Assembly: GCA_001830645.1 (NCBI GenBank)
Contig: MIBM01000202.1
Span: forward strand, 1-6,471
Direction: 5' to 3'
DNA length: 6,471 nt
Source: Spirochaetes bacterium RIFOXYC1_FULL_54_7
GTDB taxonomy: Bacteria > Spirochaetota > Spirochaetia > Treponematales > UBA12059
Positions 5,969 to 6,471 of the stretch are shown in pieces (position 1 is the first letter of the stretch; every line of letters starts with the position of its first letter). The translations under genes and the position numbers were made by a program. The notes beneath the pieces are model-generated. The model was given only the letters and a program-made list of their open reading frames with translations, was not told the DNA's origin and searched no databases.

Positions 5969-6471
5969 TTACTCCTCAACCGCAAACGAAAACTGGTGCG
6001 AATATGGCACATCGTCACCATCGATCAGAATGAGCGTCAGGGAATGAACCCCATAACCTAGTTGTGTGGAATCCACAGCCACAAAGTGCGGCCCCAGAGA
6101 GCCGGGATTAACCTCCATGGCCGCATGAATTGTTACATTATCAAGCAGCCAGTGATAGGTTCCAAGGTCAGCTGTGGCATTCACCGTCATGGAAGCTGGC
6201 AGAGTTAAATCAAGCAATGCATCGTAACGGCCGCTTTGACTCAGTACCGCAGGTCCGGAGAGGCTGACATCCACCGTTGCTGGATTCACGACGGTAACTG
6301 TCACTGTCAAGGCACCAAGCTCCACCCAGATGGCATACAGGGTCCTGTCGACCGCCAGGATGTGGGTGTAGCCTGCACCATCGTAATAATCCACCGAGCC
6401 ACCGGCACTGAGTGACCAGCCATCAAAACGGAATCCGACCCGGCTGAAGCCGTTGTTCGTAAGGGTCACGG
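5969..6471 (-). CDS. C-terminal part of an InlB B-repeat surface protein (partial, N-terminus beyond window)
   Basis: The frame is open from the right edge to a TAA at 5969-5971 and gives 166 complete codons. It begins inside an InlB B-repeat: 'NGFSRVGFRFDGWSLSAGG' leads to 'YYDGAGYTHILAVDRTLYAIW' with an A-W end at about residue 48. A beta-rich tail follows (about 52-166) with 'TVTVTVVNPATVDVSLSGP', 'YHWLLDN' (105-111), 'GVHSLTLILIDGDDVPYSHQFSF' in pieces, and the terminus AVEE. A 'Y.W.LD.' block followed by 'G.H.LTL......G..YS..F.F' is a recurrent C-terminal Ig-like or PKD-like pattern in spirochaete lipoproteins; that match is from memory. The GTG at 6467-6469 lies in mid-repeat and is probably an internal Val codon. 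Any signal peptide or promoter is outside the window. The gene is probably co-transcribed with the downstream lipoprotein gene, 3 nt away. Confidence 0.82.
   Translation of the reverse strand, partial: VTLTNNGFSRVGFRFDGWSLSAGGSVDYYDGAGYTHILAVDRTLYAIWVELGALTVTVTVVNPATVDVSLSGPAVLSQSGRYDALLDLTLPASMTVNATADLGTYHWLLDNVTIHAAMEVNPGSLGPHFVAVDSTQLGYGVHSLTLILIDGDDVPYSHQFSFAVEE
5972..5977 (-). promoter_or_regulatory. Ribosome binding site of the lipoprotein gene, inside the upstream gene
   Basis: GAGGAG on the minus strand lies six bases before the ATG at 5965 and fixes that start. The same six bases are the two terminal Glu codons of the upstream gene, directly before its TAA. This layout favours translational coupling between the two genes. 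Confidence 0.8.

Noticed and set aside
6467..6469. GTG as the start codon of the right-hand gene
   Set aside because: It falls in the middle of an InlB B-repeat, the frame remains open to the window edge, and there is no signal peptide, so it is probably an internal Val codon.
1148..6471. Polysaccharide lyase or other enzyme activity for the beta-helix domain
   Set aside because: The fold is shared with pectate lyases, but I could not identify a set of catalytic Asp, Lys or Arg residues, so an enzymatic call would be a guess.

Overview
The window looks like chromosomal DNA of a free-living or host-associated spirochaete (Spirochaetota, Treponema/Spirochaeta-like). This is inferred from protein architecture only. 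Two adjacent minus-strand genes encode cell-surface type proteins built from InlB-type B-repeats (Listeria-Bacteroides repeats), and the larger adds fibronectin-III modules, a DUF1566 domain and a C-terminal parallel beta-helix. The mature N-terminus of the lipoprotein carries a 'GTLRLNF...GRTIAPG' stretch of the kind common in Treponema-type lipoproteins. Some Bacteroidota, Fibrobacterota and uncultured lineages use similar parts, so the taxon is not certain. Base composition looks moderate, with no obvious break between genes.

Layout: (1) Positions 1-48 may hold the last codons of an upstream plus-strand gene. (2) Positions 38-1060 (plus) encode a calcineurin-like metallophosphatase of the PPP type. 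(3) Positions 1061-1147 are a short convergent intergenic region holding a hairpin terminator, oriented to stop transcription coming from the right, and an 18-bp imperfect direct repeat that straddles the lipoprotein stop codon. (4) Positions 1148-5965 (minus) encode a 1605-residue mosaic lipoprotein. (5) Positions 5969-6471 (minus) hold the C-terminal part of a second repeat protein, cut by the right edge of the window.

The two minus-strand genes are 3 nt apart, and the ribosome binding site of the large gene lies in the last sense codons of the upstream one. They are therefore almost certainly one operon and probably translationally coupled. Their promoter must lie beyond the right edge. 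The phosphatase gene converges on this operon, and nothing links it functionally to the lipoproteins. No tRNA, rRNA, CRISPR, insertion sequence or phage gene is visible. No intergenic stretch exceeds about 90 bases.

I see no clear new multi-gene system here. The most interesting object is the giant lipoprotein, for its unusual domain order and an internal duplication of a two-domain FN3 module.
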